Shown one piece after another: positions 15,405-24,330 of a DNA stretch of 64,000 nucleotides (positions are counted from its first letter, which is position 1; each line of letters opens with the position of its first letter). The notes under the pieces are model-generated. The model ran no database searches, was not told the DNA's origin, and saw only the letters and a program-made list of their open reading frames with translations. Position numbers and translations under genes: made by a program. The stretch covers positions 145,577 to 209,576 of the forward strand of contig JALFWW010000009.1 of NCBI GenBank assembly GCA_022786605.1, written 5' to 3'. Source of the stretch: Clostridia bacterium (lineage in GTDB: Bacteria > Bacillota > Clostridia > Lachnospirales > Anaerotignaceae).

Positions 15405-17309
15405 GTGGCCGGTGTCGCTACACAAATGACCATTCGCGACGGTATGACTTCGAAGCTGAACCGAATCTTTCAGGCAGTATCGAGGACAAACCGCGCCCTG
15501 GAAACCACGGACGCACTGTCGGACCAGGTGAACCCTGGGGCCAACTTTGACAGGGCGGCTTCGGCCGCCGGTCGCGCTTCCGGCCAGGTTGATAATTTCA
15601 ACAATCGCCAGCGCCAGTCAGAGGAAGGCGCCCGAAAGGTCGCTTCCGCCTGGGGCCTTGTAAAAAAGGCTATTGGTTCAGCCCTGGCGGCGATCAGTGT
15701 CCAGAAGGTGATCGAACTTGCGGACAGTATGACGTCGACCAGGGCCAGACTGGACATAATGAACGACGGACTTCAAACCACGGACGAATTACAGTCTATG
15801 ATTATGAAATCCGCCAACCGGTCCCGAGCCGCCTATCAGACAACGGCTGACGCCGTTTCGAAAATGGGTATCATGGCAAAGGACGCCTTTTCAAACAATG
15901 ACGAACTGATCAAGTTTACAGAATTGATCAACAAACAGTTCACGATCGCCGGCACTTCGGCCGCCGGTATCGACGCGGCTATGTTACAGCTTACACAGGC
16001 CATGTCTTCCGGTGTCCTTCGTGGTGAAGAATTGAACAGCGTCTTCGAACAGGCGCCGACAATCATTCAGACGATCGCGGACTATCTTGACGTACCTATC
16101 GGCAAAATTCGCGATATGGCCGCCGACGGTCAGATCACTTCGACGATCGTCAAAAATGCCATGCTGGCGTCTGCTGACGAAATCAACGCGAAGTTTGAAT
16201 CTATGCCTATGACCTTCGCCCAGGTCTGGACAATCGCGAAAAATATCGCCCTGGAAGCCTTCACACCTGTTATTCAGGCGATCGGTTCCGGCGCACAATG
16301 GATTTATGACAACTGGTCCACTATCGCCCCGATCTTCTGGGGCCTGGCCAGTGCCGCCCTTGCCTATGCTGTGGCGCTGGGAATCCAGACGGCCGCGACC
16401 TGGATCGCAGACGGAGCCGCGAAGGCTTTCTTTACGACGCTTCTGACGAATCCGCTTTTCTGGATCGCCCTTGCGGTCGGCGTTGTCGTCGCCGCGCTTT
16501 ACAGAATGATTCAGGCTGTCGGCGGCGTGAAAAACGCCTGGGAAATCTGCAAAGCGGCCCTTGTGGTCGCCTGGGCGGCCTTGAAGGTGGCGTTCTTTGC
16601 AACCTACAACTGGATCGCGAACCTGATCGACAAGCTGAAACTATGCTGGCAAAGGGCCGGCGTGGCCATAGCCGGATATATGGGCGATATGAAAGTAAAC
16701 GTCCTGACAATCCTTCAAAATATGGTCAACGGCGCGATCGACATCATAAACAAGTTTATCGGCTTACTGAACAAGATTCCTGGTGTCAGCATTGACGCGG
16801 TCGAACAAGTAACCTTCGCCACGACAGCAAAGGCGGAAAACGAAGCCGCGAAGCAAGCCAGAGCCGACGCCTTGAACAAGTACGAATCGGACATCAAGGC
16901 CGCACAGGCCCAGCGTGACGCCACCTATTCGGCGGCGAAGAAAGAACTTGCTGACGCTACGGCCGCACTGTCTAAGACCTACGCCAACGCCAAAGCGGAA
17001 GCCGCACAGGCAAAGTCTGACGTCGGCGCCACGGACTGGAATGTCGACGGAACAAACGACGTCGGGAAAGTCGATTCTGTGGGATCGGTCGGAAAGATTG
17101 ACAGCGACGTAAATATCGCCGATGAAGATCTGAAATTCCTTCGCGACGTGGCCGAAATGCGCTATGTCCAGAACTTCGTCACTTTGACGCCGACTGTGGC
17201 GGTTGAAGCCCAGATCAGCGAAAAGGTCGACGTCGACGAAGTCGTCGAACGAATCGAAAACAAGCTGGAAGACGAATTCACAGCGGCGGCGGAAGGAGTG
17301 TATAACTAA
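15405..17309 (+). CDS. Tape measure protein
   Basis: A 634-aa protein, start GTG 15405 after GAAGGTGATG. The N-terminal tape-measure domain includes ADSMTSTRARLDIMNDG and TSSGVLRGEELNSVFEQAP-type MSSGVLRGEELNSVFEQAPTI motifs; the middle has several hydrophobic helices (about 300-400), and the C-terminus is Ala/Lys coiled coil. It is short for the family, so the tail should be short. Confidence 0.93.
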   Translation: MAGVATQMTIRDGMTSKLNRIFQAVSRTNRALETTDALSDQVNPGANFDRAASAAGRASGQVDNFNNRQRQSEEGARKVASAWGLVKKAIGSALAAISVQKVIELADSMTSTRARLDIMNDGLQTTDELQSMIMKSANRSRAAYQTTADAVSKMGIMAKDAFSNNDELIKFTELINKQFTIAGTSAAGIDAAMLQLTQAMSSGVLRGEELNSVFEQAPTIIQTIADYLDVPIGKIRDMAADGQITSTIVKNAMLASADEINAKFESMPMTFAQVWTIAKNIALEAFTPVIQAIGSGAQWIYDNWSTIAPIFWGLASAALAYAVALGIQTAATWIADGAAKAFFTTLLTNPLFWIALAVGVVVAALYRMIQAVGGVKNAWEICKAALVVAWAALKVAFFATYNWIANLIDKLKLCWQRAGVAIAGYMGDMKVNVLTILQNMVNGAIDIINKFIGLLNKIPGVSIDAVEQVTFATTAKAENEAAKQARADALNKYESDIKAAQAQRDATYSAAKKELADATAALSKTYANAKAEAAQAKSDVGATDWNVDGTNDVGKVDSVGSVGKIDSDVNIADEDLKFLRDVAEMRYVQNFVTLTPTVAVEAQISEKVDVDEVVERIENKLEDEFTAAAEGVYN

Positions 17310-17965
17310 TGAGCAACTACCGAATGACACTGATCGTCGGTGGACGGGAAATCAACATTCCCGTCCTTCCGGCGAAACTGAACGTGTCTTCGCCTGGGAA
17401 AAATGAGCGCGTGACAGTGCTTGACCTGGGCGAAGTCCTTCTTTTACGCAAAAAGGGCCTTCGGATTCTGTCCTGGGAAAGTTTCTTTCCGGCCGATTCC
17501 GCGCCGTACACTACCGGACAGGTTCGGGACCCTATTTCTATTATTCAGGCAATCCAGAAAGCCAGGGACAGCAAAACGCCGGTCCGCTTCCTGATAACAG
17601 GAACAGACCTGGACTGTAATATTCGAATGGGAATCGAATCCTTCGAATACGAAGAACGGTCCGGCGAACTGGGCGACTTGTACTATACGATCAAACTGTA
17701 CGAATGGAAAGACACGTCGCCGAAGAAAATCGTTCTTCCGGAAAAGAAGAACACACCGGCGAAAACCCAGGAACCGGCCAGAGCCGGAAAGCCTGAAAAG
17801 AAATCGAAAACCTATACGGTCAAAAAAGGCGACTGCCTGTGGAATATCGCGAAGAAATTCTATGGCAAGGGAAGCGACTATACAAAAATCTACAACGCCA
17901 ACAAGGGGACGATCGGAAAGAACCCGAATCTGATCTACCCTGGCCAGGTTTTCACAATTCCATAA
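17309..17965 (+). CDS. LysM baseplate/tail protein (XkdP-like)
   Basis: A 218-aa protein with an N-terminal XkdP-type domain (ITNIPVLPAKL-like INIPVLPAKLNVSSPGKNERV) and a C-terminal LysM repeat (YTVKKGDCLWNIAKKFYG...NPNLIYPGQVFTIP). LysM binds peptidoglycan or holds baseplate parts. It overlaps the stop of the tape measure and the start of the next gene by one base each. Confidence 0.92.
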   Translation: MSNYRMTLIVGGREINIPVLPAKLNVSSPGKNERVTVLDLGEVLLLRKKGLRILSWESFFPADSAPYTTGQVRDPISIIQAIQKARDSKTPVRFLITGTDLDCNIRMGIESFEYEERSGELGDLYYTIKLYEWKDTSPKKIVLPEKKNTPAKTQEPARAGKPEKKSKTYTVKKGDCLWNIAKKFYGKGSDYTKIYNANKGTIGKNPNLIYPGQVFTIP

Positions 17966-18921
17966 TGGCCATTCGTATTCAATACCAGAATAACGTCACA
18001 GGCGCGGCGTTCGATATAACGACGCTTGTCAGTGGCGCGAAATGGTCGACAAAACGGTCCGGTTCCCCCGCTTCCCTGGAACTGACCGCCATTGTCAACG
18101 ACGAAATACAGTGGAGCCACGGCGGAATCGTCACCCTGTTAGACGATAAAACCGGACTGTTTTATGGCTACGTCGTAAAAATCAGCCAGAACGAAAAGGA
18201 ACAGGTTCAGATCACGGCTTACGATCAGACCTGGTATTTGAAGAAAAACAAGGACACCTATGTTTTCAAGGGGAAACGTGCGGATCAGGTATTGAAGCAG
18301 ATCGCCGAAGACTTCAAATTGAAAACCGGAAGCCTGGCAAACACCGGATATTCTATACCGTCTATGATTGAAGACGGCCAGACGCTTTTCGACATTGTCT
18401 TGAAGGCTATCGACTACACCCTGATCAATACAGGAAAAATGTTCGTCCTGTGGGATAACTTCGGGAAACTGACCTTGACAGACGTCGAAACGGCAAAACT
18501 GGACCTTTTTGTCGGCGACGGCAGTCTGGCGACAGGCTTCACCTACGAATCAGAAATTGATTCCGAAGCCTACAACAAGATCAAACTGGTCAAGGACAAC
18601 AAGAAGACCGGAAAACGTGACGTTTATATCTTCCAGGATTCTAAAAATATGACCTTGTGGGGTATTCTGCAAGACTATGAAGTGGTTGACGAAGACATGA
18701 ACGAAGCCCAGATCAAGAAACGCGGCGGACAAATGTTGGAACTATACAACAGACCGAAGCGATCTTTCAGCGTCAGCGCAATCGCGGACCTGTCAGTCAG
18801 AGCCGGCCGCGCCTTGTATATCGGGATCGGCGCCGTGGGCGTGAAATCCTTCTTCATAGTCGAAGAAGCCACGCACGACCTTTTGAAAGAAACAATGTCC
18901 TTGAAATTAAAGGTGGTGTAA
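17965..18921 (+). CDS. Baseplate hub protein (XkdQ-like)
   Basis: The start at ATG 17965 overlaps the previous TAA; the longer in-frame extension upstream lies inside the XkdP gene and is not likely. The 318-aa protein has WSTKRSGSPASLELTAI, FKGKRADQVLKQIAEDFKL and IGIGAVGVKSFFIVEEATHD, typical of XkdQ/gpD-like hub proteins. Confidence 0.9.
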   Translation: MAIRIQYQNNVTGAAFDITTLVSGAKWSTKRSGSPASLELTAIVNDEIQWSHGGIVTLLDDKTGLFYGYVVKISQNEKEQVQITAYDQTWYLKKNKDTYVFKGKRADQVLKQIAEDFKLKTGSLANTGYSIPSMIEDGQTLFDIVLKAIDYTLINTGKMFVLWDNFGKLTLTDVETAKLDLFVGDGSLATGFTYESEIDSEAYNKIKLVKDNKKTGKRDVYIFQDSKNMTLWGILQDYEVVDEDMNEAQIKKRGGQMLELYNRPKRSFSVSAIADLSVRAGRALYIGIGAVGVKSFFIVEEATHDLLKETMSLKLKVV

Positions 18922-18922
18922 T

Positions 18923-19327
18923 ATGGGACTTCTTGAAACTATGAAACAAGTCGCACAAGCGACCAACGACGCCGGTATGCCGACGGCTTTTCTGTTCGGT
19001 TCCGTGACGAAGACGTCGCCCTTGACGATCCGCGTCGACAACCGGTTCGACATATCCGGCGACGCTATTGTGGTTATGAAGGAATTCCAGGCCGGCTTCT
19101 ATCCTACCCACTACCACACCGGCGTCAAGGGTAGCCCTTCCACCGAAGAAAAGTCAGGTGGAAGCGGCGACGCGTCCTTCGCGGCACATTCCCACACCTT
19201 GAAAGGTAACTACCAGACCAACACTGACTCAAAGTCCGAATATTATTACGGCCTGGCCGTCGGTGACAAAGTGGTCCTTCTGCGAAATGCTGGCGGACAG
19301 GCGTTCCTTGTCCTGGGAAGGGTGTGA
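18923..19327 (+). CDS. DUF2577 baseplate protein (XkdR-like)
   Basis: A 134-aa protein with FGSVTKTSPLTIRVDNRFDI and GDKVVLLRNAGGQAFLVLGRV, matching DUF2577. Contains His-rich YPTHYHTG and AAHSHTLKG segments. It lies between XkdQ-like and XkdS-like genes. Confidence 0.9.
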   Translation: MGLLETMKQVAQATNDAGMPTAFLFGSVTKTSPLTIRVDNRFDISGDAIVVMKEFQAGFYPTHYHTGVKGSPSTEEKSGGSGDASFAAHSHTLKGNYQTNTDSKSEYYYGLAVGDKVVLLRNAGGQAFLVLGRV

Positions 19328-19331
19328 TTTT

Positions 19332-19754
19332 ATGATACCGAACGCGTTAAACGTAACGATCGGCGAAGACGTGGAGGTTCAGACCGCCGCCGAAGCGCCG
19401 ACAAGAACATTCAAAATCGACTTCGACGCCGGCCGCGTCGGTGGCTTCTGTGACGAAACGGAAGCCATGAAACAGGCCATTTACAAGATACTGCAAACAG
19501 AACGCTTCGAATACCTGATCTATTCCTGGAATTACGGAATCGAACTGAACGCCGTTGTCGGGAAAAGTTTTCAAGTGTTTGCAAGCGAAATAAAACGTGT
19601 AATTCGCGAAGCCCTTCTGGCAGACAGCCGGATCACCGACGTCGCAGACTTCGAAGTGGCCCAGATTGACAAAAGAACCGCTTCTGTGAAGTTCACAGCC
19701 GAAACTATCTTCGGCGAAATACCTATTGAAAGCGAGGTGAACGCGAATGTATGA
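19332..19754 (+). CDS. DUF2634 baseplate protein (XkdS-like)
   Basis: Start ATG 19332; a longer in-frame start at 19263 lies in the preceding gene. The 140-aa protein has TRTFKIDFDAGRVGGFCDE and AMKQAIYKILQTERFEYLIYSW, the gpW/gp25-like signature of baseplate wedge proteins. Confidence 0.92.
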   Translation: MIPNALNVTIGEDVEVQTAAEAPTRTFKIDFDAGRVGGFCDETEAMKQAIYKILQTERFEYLIYSWNYGIELNAVVGKSFQVFASEIKRVIREALLADSRITDVADFEVAQIDKRTASVKFTAETIFGEIPIESEVNANV

Positions 19755-20826
19755 GGATATGACCTTCGAAAACATTATGGACCGCTGTCTGGACCGCGTG
19801 TCTTCTTCTATCGACAAACGCGAAGGTTCCATCGTATATGACGCAATCGCGCCGGCGGCGGCCGAACTGGCGATCATGTATATCGAACTGGCCTACCTTA
19901 TGGACCGCGCCTTTCCTGATACGGAATCCGGCGACGACCTGACGAAGAAAGTTCGCGAAAGAAGTATCTTCCGAACACCGGCAACCGCCGCAATTCGAAA
20001 GGGCTATTTTGAAGACGGGAACGGCGCCGCTATGAACGTACCGATCGGAACGCGTTTTTCCGGTGACAATCTGAACTATACCGTCACCGAAAAGATCGCA
20101 ACCGGACAGTTTCGCCTTCTGTGCGAAACGCCAGGCGCGGCCGGCAACCAGTACCAGGGAAACCTTTTCCCGATCGACTACGTGGAAGGACTGGGCGCGG
20201 GCAGACTTGCGGACATTCTGATCAACGGTGAAGACGAAGAAAGCGACGAAGACCTTCTTGACCGCTATATGGACAGCTTACAAGCCCAGGCATACGGCGG
20301 AAATAAGGCCGACTATAAAACAAAGGTCGAACTTCTTCAAGGTGTCGGCGCCGTCAAAGTGTTTCCTGTATGGAATGGCGGCGGAACCGTGAAGATCGTC
20401 TTTGTAAATAGTGACTGGGGAATCCCTTCTTCCGACCTTGTCAACAGCGTTCAAACAGTCGTCGATCCGGTTCAGAACCAGGGCGTCGGTGACGGTATCG
20501 CCCCGATCGGACACGTCGTCACGGTCGAAGGTGTGACCGGAACCACGATCAACGTGTCTTTCACTCTGACTTTTTCCGGTTCGGCCACCTGGTCGACCGT
20601 CGAAACGTCTGTGAAGAAAGCTATTCAGGACTACTTTGACAGCCTAGCCAAAACCTGGGACGAACAAGAAAACCTTGTCGTCCGCGTCAGCCAGATCGAA
20701 ACGAAGGTCCTGAATGTCGAAGGCGTGATCGACATCACAGGAACCAAAATCAACGGAGGAACACAAAATATTTCCCTGGCTTCAAATGCGATTCCGGTTC
20801 TGGGGGTGGTGACAAATGGTTCTTAA
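19747..20826 (+). CDS. Baseplate J-like protein (XkdT-like)
   Basis: A 359-aa protein with the baseplate-J features DKREGSIVYDAIAPAAAELA, GTRFSGDNLNYTVTEK and GGNKADYKTKVELLQGVGAVKV. It builds the wedge that links baseplate to fibers. ATG 19747 follows GAGGTG and overlaps the prior gene by 8 bases. Confidence 0.95.
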   Translation: MYEDMTFENIMDRCLDRVSSSIDKREGSIVYDAIAPAAAELAIMYIELAYLMDRAFPDTESGDDLTKKVRERSIFRTPATAAIRKGYFEDGNGAAMNVPIGTRFSGDNLNYTVTEKIATGQFRLLCETPGAAGNQYQGNLFPIDYVEGLGAGRLADILINGEDEESDEDLLDRYMDSLQAQAYGGNKADYKTKVELLQGVGAVKVFPVWNGGGTVKIVFVNSDWGIPSSDLVNSVQTVVDPVQNQGVGDGIAPIGHVVTVEGVTGTTINVSFTLTFSGSATWSTVETSVKKAIQDYFDSLAKTWDEQENLVVRVSQIETKVLNVEGVIDITGTKINGGTQNISLASNAIPVLGVVTNGS

Positions 20827-21343
20827 AGAATACTGGCCGCGCTGTCTGCAAGAACTGATCGAATTTCAGCAGATCGCCAACGCGGAACAACCCGAATTTG
20901 AAAAGGTCGTCAGTGACGTAAAATCGGCCGCTGACGACTTTTTTCTGGTGTCCCTGTCCGAATATGGGTGCGGACGCTGGGAAAAGATTCTGGGGCTTTC
21001 TGTGGAGCCTGGGGACACGTTACAGGACCGCCGCGACCGAATCCTGATTAAGTACCTGGATCAGCTTCCCTATACTTACAGGACCCTTTTGAAATACCTT
21101 GCAACAGTCAGCGAAGACTTCACAGTCACCCTGAACGAAAACGCCTATGATTTATATATCAGAATCCGCCTGGAAGGCTACGCCCAGCGCGACGCCCTGG
21201 CGGCGACCCTGGGACAAATGATTCCGGCGAATCTGGTCCTTCGCTTGCGGACGGATATTCCACAAGACGACCAGCCGGCCAAAACGGCCGTCTGTTCCGC
21301 TATGGCTACAATGAACCGGCACAAATACACGCCGGCAACGTAA
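20816..21343 (+). CDS. DUF2313 tail protein (XkdU/YmfQ-like)
   Basis: A 175-aa protein, with EYGCGRWEKILGLSVEPGDTLQDRRDRILIK matching DUF2313 proteins that follow baseplate J in PBSX-type phages. Overlaps XkdT-like by 11 bases. Confidence 0.9.
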   Translation: MVLKEYWPRCLQELIEFQQIANAEQPEFEKVVSDVKSAADDFFLVSLSEYGCGRWEKILGLSVEPGDTLQDRRDRILIKYLDQLPYTYRTLLKYLATVSEDFTVTLNENAYDLYIRIRLEGYAQRDALAATLGQMIPANLVLRLRTDIPQDDQPAKTAVCSAMATMNRHKYTPAT

Positions 21344-21356
21344 GGAGGAAAAGCAA

Positions 21357-22103
21357 ATGGCAAAATTCAAGTCTATTGTCACGGACGGCGGAAGCGAAGC
21401 CCTAACGGCCCTTATCGCGTCCGGACAAAAATTGATACTGACACGCGCGGTCGCCGGAAGCGGCGTCGCCCAGGTCAGCCCGAATACATTGACCGATCTT
21501 GTAAACGCGGAAAACGTCAGCGCCAGCCTGGCCGAAAAGGAACTGGTCGAAGGTTCGCCTTCGATTATGCAAATTCCGGTACAGGTGACGAACGAAGGTC
21601 TGGAATCAAATGTCTGGATCAGGGAAATCGGTGTCTTCGGCCTGGACATCAGCGGAAACGAAATTCTTTTCTGTTATGGCTGGCTTGACGGCGAAGACAG
21701 CGACAACGTCCTTCCGGCGACAACCTTTGAAGAGGACGCCGACACGGTCCACATTCACGACCTGGCCGTCTTTATCACCAACCAGGAAGCGGCGGCCGTG
21801 TCTGTCCAGGTGGGCGTCGGTTCCTTTGTAACAACCGCGCAAATGACCGCATACGCCGCGCCTGTGCTTCATACCCAGGCCGCGACAACGATCAACGAAA
21901 CGACCGGCGAAACCACGGAACAGGTTCAGCGACGCCAGGACAACGATATTCAGTCGATCCTTGAACAGTTGAACACCGGATTCACCGGAACAACCGTCAC
22001 ACACACTTTCGTTTCTGCACAGCTTCAATACTGGAAAGGCTACGACGGAACAGGAATTCCGGAAGGTATTCTGGATCAATCCCTGAACCGTCTTTATTTA
22101 TGA
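21357..22103 (+). CDS. Tail fiber/collar-type protein
   Basis: A 248-aa protein with the phage tail-fiber N-terminal pattern (KSIVTDGGSEALTALIASGQKLILTRAVAGSG, NVWIREIGVFGLDISGNEILFCYG). The rest is Thr/Gln-rich. It probably anchors the fiber region; the DGR target downstream would then supply the variable binding tip. That assembly link is inference. Confidence 0.85.
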   Translation: MAKFKSIVTDGGSEALTALIASGQKLILTRAVAGSGVAQVSPNTLTDLVNAENVSASLAEKELVEGSPSIMQIPVQVTNEGLESNVWIREIGVFGLDISGNEILFCYGWLDGEDSDNVLPATTFEEDADTVHIHDLAVFITNQEAAAVSVQVGVGSFVTTAQMTAYAAPVLHTQAATTINETTGETTEQVQRRQDNDIQSILEQLNTGFTGTTVTHTFVSAQLQYWKGYDGTGIPEGILDQSLNRLYL

Positions 22104-22357
22104 CCAGAATCGGCGCCACGCCGTCGGAAACGTCTTGCCTTATATCGAACCTATTCACGGAAATTCGGCCCGTCTGTGGCCACTGTGAGGGCGACAGCGT
22201 GGTTCTGTGTGGCGTAACCTACGAAGGACAGGAAGAAACCGTCGTCCTTCGTGATTATGGCTTCGACTATTCCGGCGATCCGGAAACCGTCGAAAATATC
22301 CGAAAGCGAAGGTGTATCTATGGGAACAAGAAGAAACTACCAGCGGACTTCGAATAA
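22100..22357 (+). CDS. Unknown small protein before avd (85 aa)
   Basis: The start overlaps the fiber gene by ATGA. It has Cys residues in CGHCEGDSVVLCG and an acidic middle, but no known family. Its end overlaps the avd start by 38 bases. Lying between fiber and avd, it may be tail-linked; function unknown. Confidence 0.65.
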   Translation: MTRIGATPSETSCLISNLFTEIRPVCGHCEGDSVVLCGVTYEGQEETVVLRDYGFDYSGDPETVENIRKRRCIYGNKKKLPADFE

Positions 22358-22778
22358 AAATGACAGTCCGCTTCACGTTCTTCCGGTGGCCGAAAAGCTG
22401 ATCGACTACACCCTGGACCTGACCGACAACGCGAAACGCTTTCCGAAACGTGTCCGTTTTTCGATCACAAACAAGATTCAGGGCCACGTCATGGCCATAT
22501 ATGACGGCCTACTGGAAGCAAACGAAATATTTCCGATCCGCACAGAAGCGGACCGGACAGAACGGCTTCGTCTGCAAAGGGCCGCCTTGACCGAGTGCAA
22601 GAAACTGATTCACATGATCGAATTATCGAAGAAGCGAAGCTATATCGACAAGGACACCTTTGACTATTGGACGAAGTTGACCCTGGACGTTAAGTTCATG
22701 ACCGCAAAATGGTACAAGGCCGAACAGGACACCGCCGAAGCGATCGCCCCGTCGGACCCTATACCGGAAAGCGTGTAA
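22320..22778 (+). CDS. avd: DGR accessory variability protein (Avd-like)
   Basis: ATG 22320 follows GAAGGTG; a longer in-frame start upstream overlaps the previous gene and is less likely. The 152-aa basic, all-helical protein (LHVLPVAEKLIDYTLDLTDN, FPKRVRFSITNKIQGHVM, RAALTECKKLIHMIELSK) fits the four-helix-bundle 23S-intervening/Avd family. Avd binds the DGR reverse transcriptase and template RNA and is needed for mutagenic homing. The order avd, TR, RT is the classical one. Confidence 0.9.
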   Translation: MGTRRNYQRTSNKNDSPLHVLPVAEKLIDYTLDLTDNAKRFPKRVRFSITNKIQGHVMAIYDGLLEANEIFPIRTEADRTERLRLQRAALTECKKLIHMIELSKKRSYIDKDTFDYWTKLTLDVKFMTAKWYKAEQDTAEAIAPSDPIPESV

Positions 22779-23073
22779 TGATATTTAGGGAATGACCTGT
22801 TACCCCGAACGCCAGCAACGCGAACAATGCGCGCAATGTCAACACGGACGGCAGTCTGAACAACAACAACGCGTACAATGGCAACAATGGCGTTCGGCCG
22901 GATTTGGTGGAAAACGCGACCGAGTAAGGCGAAGAACCTGAAAACAGAGTACCCCAACAAAGGAGGTCATTTCCTTCCGAAGTGCCGGAAAGGCCACGGT
23001 AAACACAAGATTGACGACGAATGGCCTTCCTACTGTGACGGCCGGACTGTAAGCGTCAAGGAGGATTTTTATT
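22779..23073 (+). ncRNA. DGR template RNA region
   Basis: The 295 bases between avd and RT hold no convincing gene and contain the template repeat. By analogy with Bordetella phage BPP-1, this stretch is transcribed into the RNA that the RT copies with A-specific errors. The end near 23057-23063 is the RT ribosome site (AAGGAGG). RNA ends are not visible. Confidence 0.8.
22802..22901 (+). repeat. DGR template repeat (TR)
   Basis: The 100 bp are rich in AAC and AAT triplets, as in known DGR templates, where adenine is the mutable base. In the frame matching the targets it reads NASNANNARNVNTDGS and so on. It matches VR1 (24788-24887) and VR2 (86-185) without gaps; the 3' GTTCGGCCGG core is identical in all three. 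Confidence 0.95.
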
Positions 23074-24330
23074 TTGAGCGAAGACCAGACATTGAATCTT
23101 TCTGACTTCGCGAAGGTGATCGACTTTAACAGTCTATATCAATCGTATACAGAAGCGCGCAAAGGTAAACGGTGGAAATATGCTGTCTGCAAATACGAAG
23201 TGAACGTCCTTGAAAACCTTATGTTCGTTCATTTCATGTTATCGGCCCACAAATACCGCCTGTCGCCTTATAACTGCTTCATTGTGAAAGAACCGAAGGA
23301 ACGACTGATCATGTATAACAGCTTCCGCGACAAAATCGTTCAGCACAGTCTTTGCGATAATGTCCTGGAACCGTACCTTTCGAAAACTTTCATATACGAC
23401 AACTACGCAAGCCAGAAAGGCAAAGGAACGCACTTCGGACTTGACCGCCTGAAATATTTCATGTCGAGGTACTACCGACAGAACGGGGCGGACGGCTGGG
23501 TCCTGAAATGCGATATTCGAAAGTATTTTTACAGTATCAATCACGACGTTCTGAAAGAACAGCTTCGCCGGCTTATCAAAGACCGCGACGTCTTGTGGCT
23601 TCTGGATATGATCATAGATTCCACCGAAGGACCAGGAATCCCGATCGGAAACCATACTTCACAGTGGTTCGCCGTTCTGTACCTGTCCGGAATGGATCAC
23701 ATGATCAAAGAACGTCTGGGAATCAAAATGTACGGCCGCTACATGGACGACTTCTATTTGATTCACCCCGACAAGGACTATCTTCGTTATTGTCTGGAAG
23801 AAATCAAGAAGTATCTGGTCCCTTTAGGACTGGAATTGAATCAAAAGACGGCTATTTTCCCCTTAACCCAGGGAATCGACTTCCTGGGATTCAGGACCTA
23901 TCTGACCGACACCGGAAAGGTCGTCAGAAAAGTCCGCCGTGAAAGCAAGAACCGAATCCGAAGGAAATTGAAGAAATACCGTCACCTTCTGGACGAAGGC
24001 CGGATCGACTTCGAAACGATTCTTCAATCCTATTCTTCGTGGACCGGTCACGCCGAACACGGCAACAGTTACCACTTGATCAGGAAGACGGACGACCTGT
24101 TCTTCAACCTGTTCAAGAATGAATTGGAGGGATTAACCTATGGCAAAATTACTATCCGCTTTGCCCGTTGGAAGCGTTGTCAAGTCGACGAACACGAAAT
24201 ACAACGGGAAAGTGATCAGGTGGATCGTGGGAACCCAGGACACAGCCAACGGCCGAACGGGCCTGGTGACCGAGAAAATGATCACTCTGAAATGCTTCGA
24301 CGCGAAGGAGCCTTCGAACACGAACGGTGA
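23074..24330 (+). CDS. DGR reverse transcriptase
   Basis: TTG 23074 lies 10 bases after AAGGAGG. The 418-aa protein carries the RT fingers/palm: CDIRKYF (D147), IGNHTSQ at 191-197, the Q-containing motif typical of DGR and group II-like RTs, and catalytic YMDD at 223-226, then LELNQKTAIFPLTQGIDFLGFR. It copies the template RNA with adenine misincorporation, and the cDNA replaces variable repeats. The last 60 or so residues are encoded in DNA that also encodes the start of the target gene in another frame (191-bp overlap), an unusually long overlap. Confidence 0.97.
   Translation: MSEDQTLNLSDFAKVIDFNSLYQSYTEARKGKRWKYAVCKYEVNVLENLMFVHFMLSAHKYRLSPYNCFIVKEPKERLIMYNSFRDKIVQHSLCDNVLEPYLSKTFIYDNYASQKGKGTHFGLDRLKYFMSRYYRQNGADGWVLKCDIRKYFYSINHDVLKEQLRRLIKDRDVLWLLDMIIDSTEGPGIPIGNHTSQWFAVLYLSGMDHMIKERLGIKMYGRYMDDFYLIHPDKDYLRYCLEEIKKYLVPLGLELNQKTAIFPLTQGIDFLGFRTYLTDTGKVVRKVRRESKNRIRRKLKKYRHLLDEGRIDFETILQSYSSWTGHAEHGNSYHLIRKTDDLFFNLFKNELEGLTYGKITIRFARWKRCQVDEHEIQRESDQVDRGNPGHSQRPNGPGDRENDHSEMLRREGAFEHER

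Noticed and set aside
22251..22319. Longer start for avd
   Set aside because: It lies inside the preceding gene; ATG 22320 has a good GAAGGTG site and gives a normal-size Avd.
22878..23105. Open frame of 75 aa starting inside the template repeat
   Set aside because: It begins in TR, runs through the RNA region and overlaps the RT start; no ribosome site and no known features.
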